Positions 62,155 through 64,000 of a stretch of DNA of 64,000 nt are shown here, one piece after another. This DNA is from Actinoplanes ianthinogenes. GTDB lineage: Bacteria > Actinomycetota > Actinomycetes > Mycobacteriales > Micromonosporaceae. The translations under genes were made by a program, and so were the position numbers. Each line of letters opens with the position of its first letter. Position 1 is the first letter of the stretch. The notes beneath the pieces were generated by a model. The model had not been told where the DNA came from. It did not search any database and saw nothing but the letters and a program-made list of their open reading frames with translations. Location of the stretch: positions 3,179,501 through 3,243,500 of the forward strand of contig NZ_AP023356.1 in NCBI RefSeq assembly GCF_018324205.1, written 5' to 3'.

Positions 62155-63720
62155 TCAAACCCCGGCGAGAGCCTCGTCGACGACGGCCTCGCACAGCTCG
62201 GCCGCCACCTCGGCCTGACTGGCCTCCAGCAGCTGGTCCACCTGGACCAGCAGCAGCATGCGCTGCTGGTCGGGCAGGTTGGCGACCCGGGAGACCACCC
62301 GGGCCTGCTCGGCGGAGAGCTCCGGAGCCGGCTCCAGCACGTTGCGGCCGACCCGGGCGACCTCGGCGACCGAGTCGACGATGAACCCGGTCCGGGCCCC
62401 GCCGATGATCAGCACCACGATCCGCTGCCGTTCGTCCCGCTCCACCCGGCCCAGACCGAGGCGGGTGCGCAGGTCGACCACCGGCAGCACGGTCCCGCGC
62501 AGATTCACCAGACCTTCGACGAAATCAAAGGATTTCGGTACGCGGATCAGCGCCTCGGGCACCCGGATGATCTCCTGGACCGTGTCGACGTCGACCGCGT
62601 ACTCCTCGTCGTCCAGCCGGAACACCACGAACAGTTCCTCGTCGCCCCGGCTGTCGTCCGACTGCACCGCTCGGTCCGTGGTCATCTCCGTGTCGTCCTC
62701 CCGGTAGTCGGCGATCTCGTCGCGCACCTCGGGCGAGTCGAACATCCGGTTCACGCTCAGCACCGAGACCAGCCGCTTTCCGTCCTCCAGCCGGACCACC
62801 GACTCCACCTCGGTGGCCCGCCCGTCGCCGGTCACCACGCTGGGCAGCGGGGCGACCAGCTGGTGCGGCACCCGCAGCACCTCGCGCACGGTGTCCATCA
62901 CCACGCCGACCACGCTGTCGTCCAGCGAGACCACGACGATCCGGTTCTGCGGCTCCAGCGGGGTCACCGGAAGCCCGAAGACCTGGCGCATGCTGACCAC
63001 CGGCAGCAGCCGGCCGCGCAGGTCGATCACGCCGAGCACCCGGCTGCCCGCGTTCGGCACGTGGCTGACCGACTCGGGCGCCTGGACGATCTCCTGCACC
63101 TGATCGATCGGCAGGGCGTACTCCTGGCCCTCGACCGCGAAGCTGACCAGCTCCAGGGTGTCGTCCGACTCGCCCTCGTGGTCCTCGCCACCGGGCATCC
63201 GGGCGGCCGCCGCGTCCCGGCCGCCGCCGGCCCGCTGCTGCGCCAGCCGGGTGAACTGGCTGCCGATCAGCCGGTCCACGTCGAGCACCGTGGTCATCTC
63301 GCCGTCACCCGACTTGATCACCCCGACCAGCACGTCGGAGCGGACCGTGGCCTGCACCGCGTCGGCCGGCTCCAGCGCCTGCGGGTCGATGCTGATCACG
63401 CTGGCCACCCGGTCCACTACGAAGCCGAGCGGCACGCCGCCGTCGACCACGATCACCCGGGTGGTCTCGTCGTGCTCGGCCGCCGCCATCGAGCAGCACT
63501 GCCGCAGGTTGACCACCGGCAGGACCCGGCCGCGCAGGTTGGCCAGCCCCTCCAGGGACGGCGGCCCGAGCGGCACCTTCACCACGGCCGGCATCCGGAT
63601 GATCTCCTGCACCCGGCGCATCGGGAAGGCGTAGCGCTCTCCCAGCATGTCGAAGGTGACATAGTCCGCGTTGTCCTCGTCGAGGTCCGCCGTGGCGGCC
63701 TCGTCCATGTCCACGCTCAT
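62155..63720 (-). CDS. cheW: Triple-domain CheW scaffold protein
   Basis: A 521-residue protein with three consecutive CheW domains: about 18-165 (VTFDMLGERYAFPMRRVQEI), 190-335 (VSFAVEGQEYALPIDQVQEI) and 360-505 (VVFRLDDEEYAVDVDTVQEI), each with an L-R-G-x-(V/L)-LPVV core. Standard CheW is a single domain of about 150 residues. Three domains could link several CheA or receptor tips. Acidic linkers (GGEDHEGESDDTLE) join them. ATG at 63720; 21 bp after the MCP. Confidence 0.94.
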   Translation of the reverse strand: MSVDMDEAATADLDEDNADYVTFDMLGERYAFPMRRVQEIIRMPAVVKVPLGPPSLEGLANLRGRVLPVVNLRQCCSMAAAEHDETTRVIVVDGGVPLGFVVDRVASVISIDPQALEPADAVQATVRSDVLVGVIKSGDGEMTTVLDVDRLIGSQFTRLAQQRAGGGRDAAAARMPGGEDHEGESDDTLELVSFAVEGQEYALPIDQVQEIVQAPESVSHVPNAGSRVLGVIDLRGRLLPVVSMRQVFGLPVTPLEPQNRIVVVSLDDSVVGVVMDTVREVLRVPHQLVAPLPSVVTGDGRATEVESVVRLEDGKRLVSVLSVNRMFDSPEVRDEIADYREDDTEMTTDRAVQSDDSRGDEELFVVFRLDDEEYAVDVDTVQEIIRVPEALIRVPKSFDFVEGLVNLRGTVLPVVDLRTRLGLGRVERDERQRIVVLIIGGARTGFIVDSVAEVARVGRNVLEPAPELSAEQARVVSRVANLPDQQRMLLLVQVDQLLEASQAEVAAELCEAVVDEALAGV

Positions 63721-63741
63721 CGACGTTCCTCCCCGGCCGGC

Positions 63742-64000
63742 TCAGCCGGCGTTCTGCAGTTCGTCGGCGAGCGCGGCGATCTCCTCCACCGCGGCGGCCA
63801 GTTCCTCGGCGCCCTGCGCCTGCTCGCGGGCCGCGGTCGAGGCCTGCCCGGCGAGCTGCTCGGCCTGGTTCGCGGACGAGGAGATCTGCTCCAGGCCGAT
63901 CTTGACCTCGCCGAGCACCTTGGCGATCTGGTCGGCGCCCTCCTGGACCTCGCTGTTGCCGCCCCGGACCTGCTGCATGTCCCGCTCGATCTCCTCGAGC
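63742..64000 (-). CDS. Methyl-accepting chemotaxis protein, C-terminal end (5' truncated by window)
   Basis: The minus-strand frame is open from the window edge to the stop at 63742, giving the last about 85 residues. It is a long amphipathic coiled coil (VQEGADQIAKVLGEVKIGLE, AREQAQGAEELAAAVEEIAA), typical of the C-terminal helix of MCP signalling domains. The ligand-binding and TM parts lie outside. It heads the visible part of the operon, 21 bp before cheW. Confidence 0.82.
   Translation of the reverse strand, partial: LEEIERDMQQVRGGNSEVQEGADQIAKVLGEVKIGLEQISSSANQAEQLAGQASTAAREQAQGAEELAAAVEEIAALADELQNAG

Overview
The window is about 72% GC by eye, with dense, short-gapped genes, many GTG/TTG starts and 4-nt stop/start overlaps, so it is an actinobacterial chromosome. 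Several features point to a Micromonosporaceae-type, Actinoplanes-like organism: a long chemotaxis operon (motile spores are known in that group), DUF3000/3039/3093/3099/3159/3710/4193 family genes, and a coproporphyrin-type haem pathway. The family assignment is inference; no rRNA or tRNA is present to test it.

Layout. 1-9.7 kb: a truncated hydrolase, K+ channel, GNAT, membrane Ser/Thr kinase, stand-alone LigD-type polymerase, LPXTG protein, msrB, a GT2 glycosyltransferase, then folA-thyA-wrbA. 9.7-13.6 kb: hemE-hemY-hemQ and DUF3000. 14.2-20.4 kb: HtrA-like protease, RNase D, and a fadA-fadB beta-oxidation pair behind a candidate operator. 20.4-27.3 kb: a two-component system in one operon with three tandem PQQ-like beta-propeller membrane proteins. 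27.3-45.7 kb: dxs, dctA-like, folD, an RNA methyltransferase, an APC permease, two TrkA-type proteins, DUF3159/OB-fold/DUF3710/dut, DUF3093, DUF4193, LytR_C, suhB and sigA. Much of the order from hemQ to sigA matches the Mycobacterium tuberculosis Rv2676c-Rv2703 neighbourhood as I know it, so this is core chromosome. 46.8-52.6 kb: a TPR-GGDEF cyclase, a helicase, DUF3039 and psuG-psuK. 53.3-64 kb: DUF3099, a HhH-GPD protein and one continuous minus-strand chemotaxis operon (MCP, triple CheW, CheB, HEAT, CheR, CheY, CheA, STAS-like, CheY, MCP and small genes).

The most unusual signal is not a gene. Four intergenic sites (13.8-14.1, 32.3-32.5, 46.0-46.5 and 53.0-53.2 kb) hold 17 copies of a near-palindromic unit with an almost exact 63-bp period. 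The unit is built around GGCCCTATCC ... GGATAGGGCC. All four sites lie between convergent genes, and every convergent junction in the window wider than about 40 bp has one. Two longer partner modules, called here T1 (about 90 bp) and T2 (about 140-150 bp), are joined to the arrays in the fixed oriented order T2-P-T1. T2 also has one solitary copy ahead of folD and an internal hairpin with paired base changes. I know of no name for this composite family.

Other points: a frameshifted IS21 istA remnant, two tandem repeats that begin on or duplicate stop codons, a 44-aa CxxC protein, and several intrinsic terminators.
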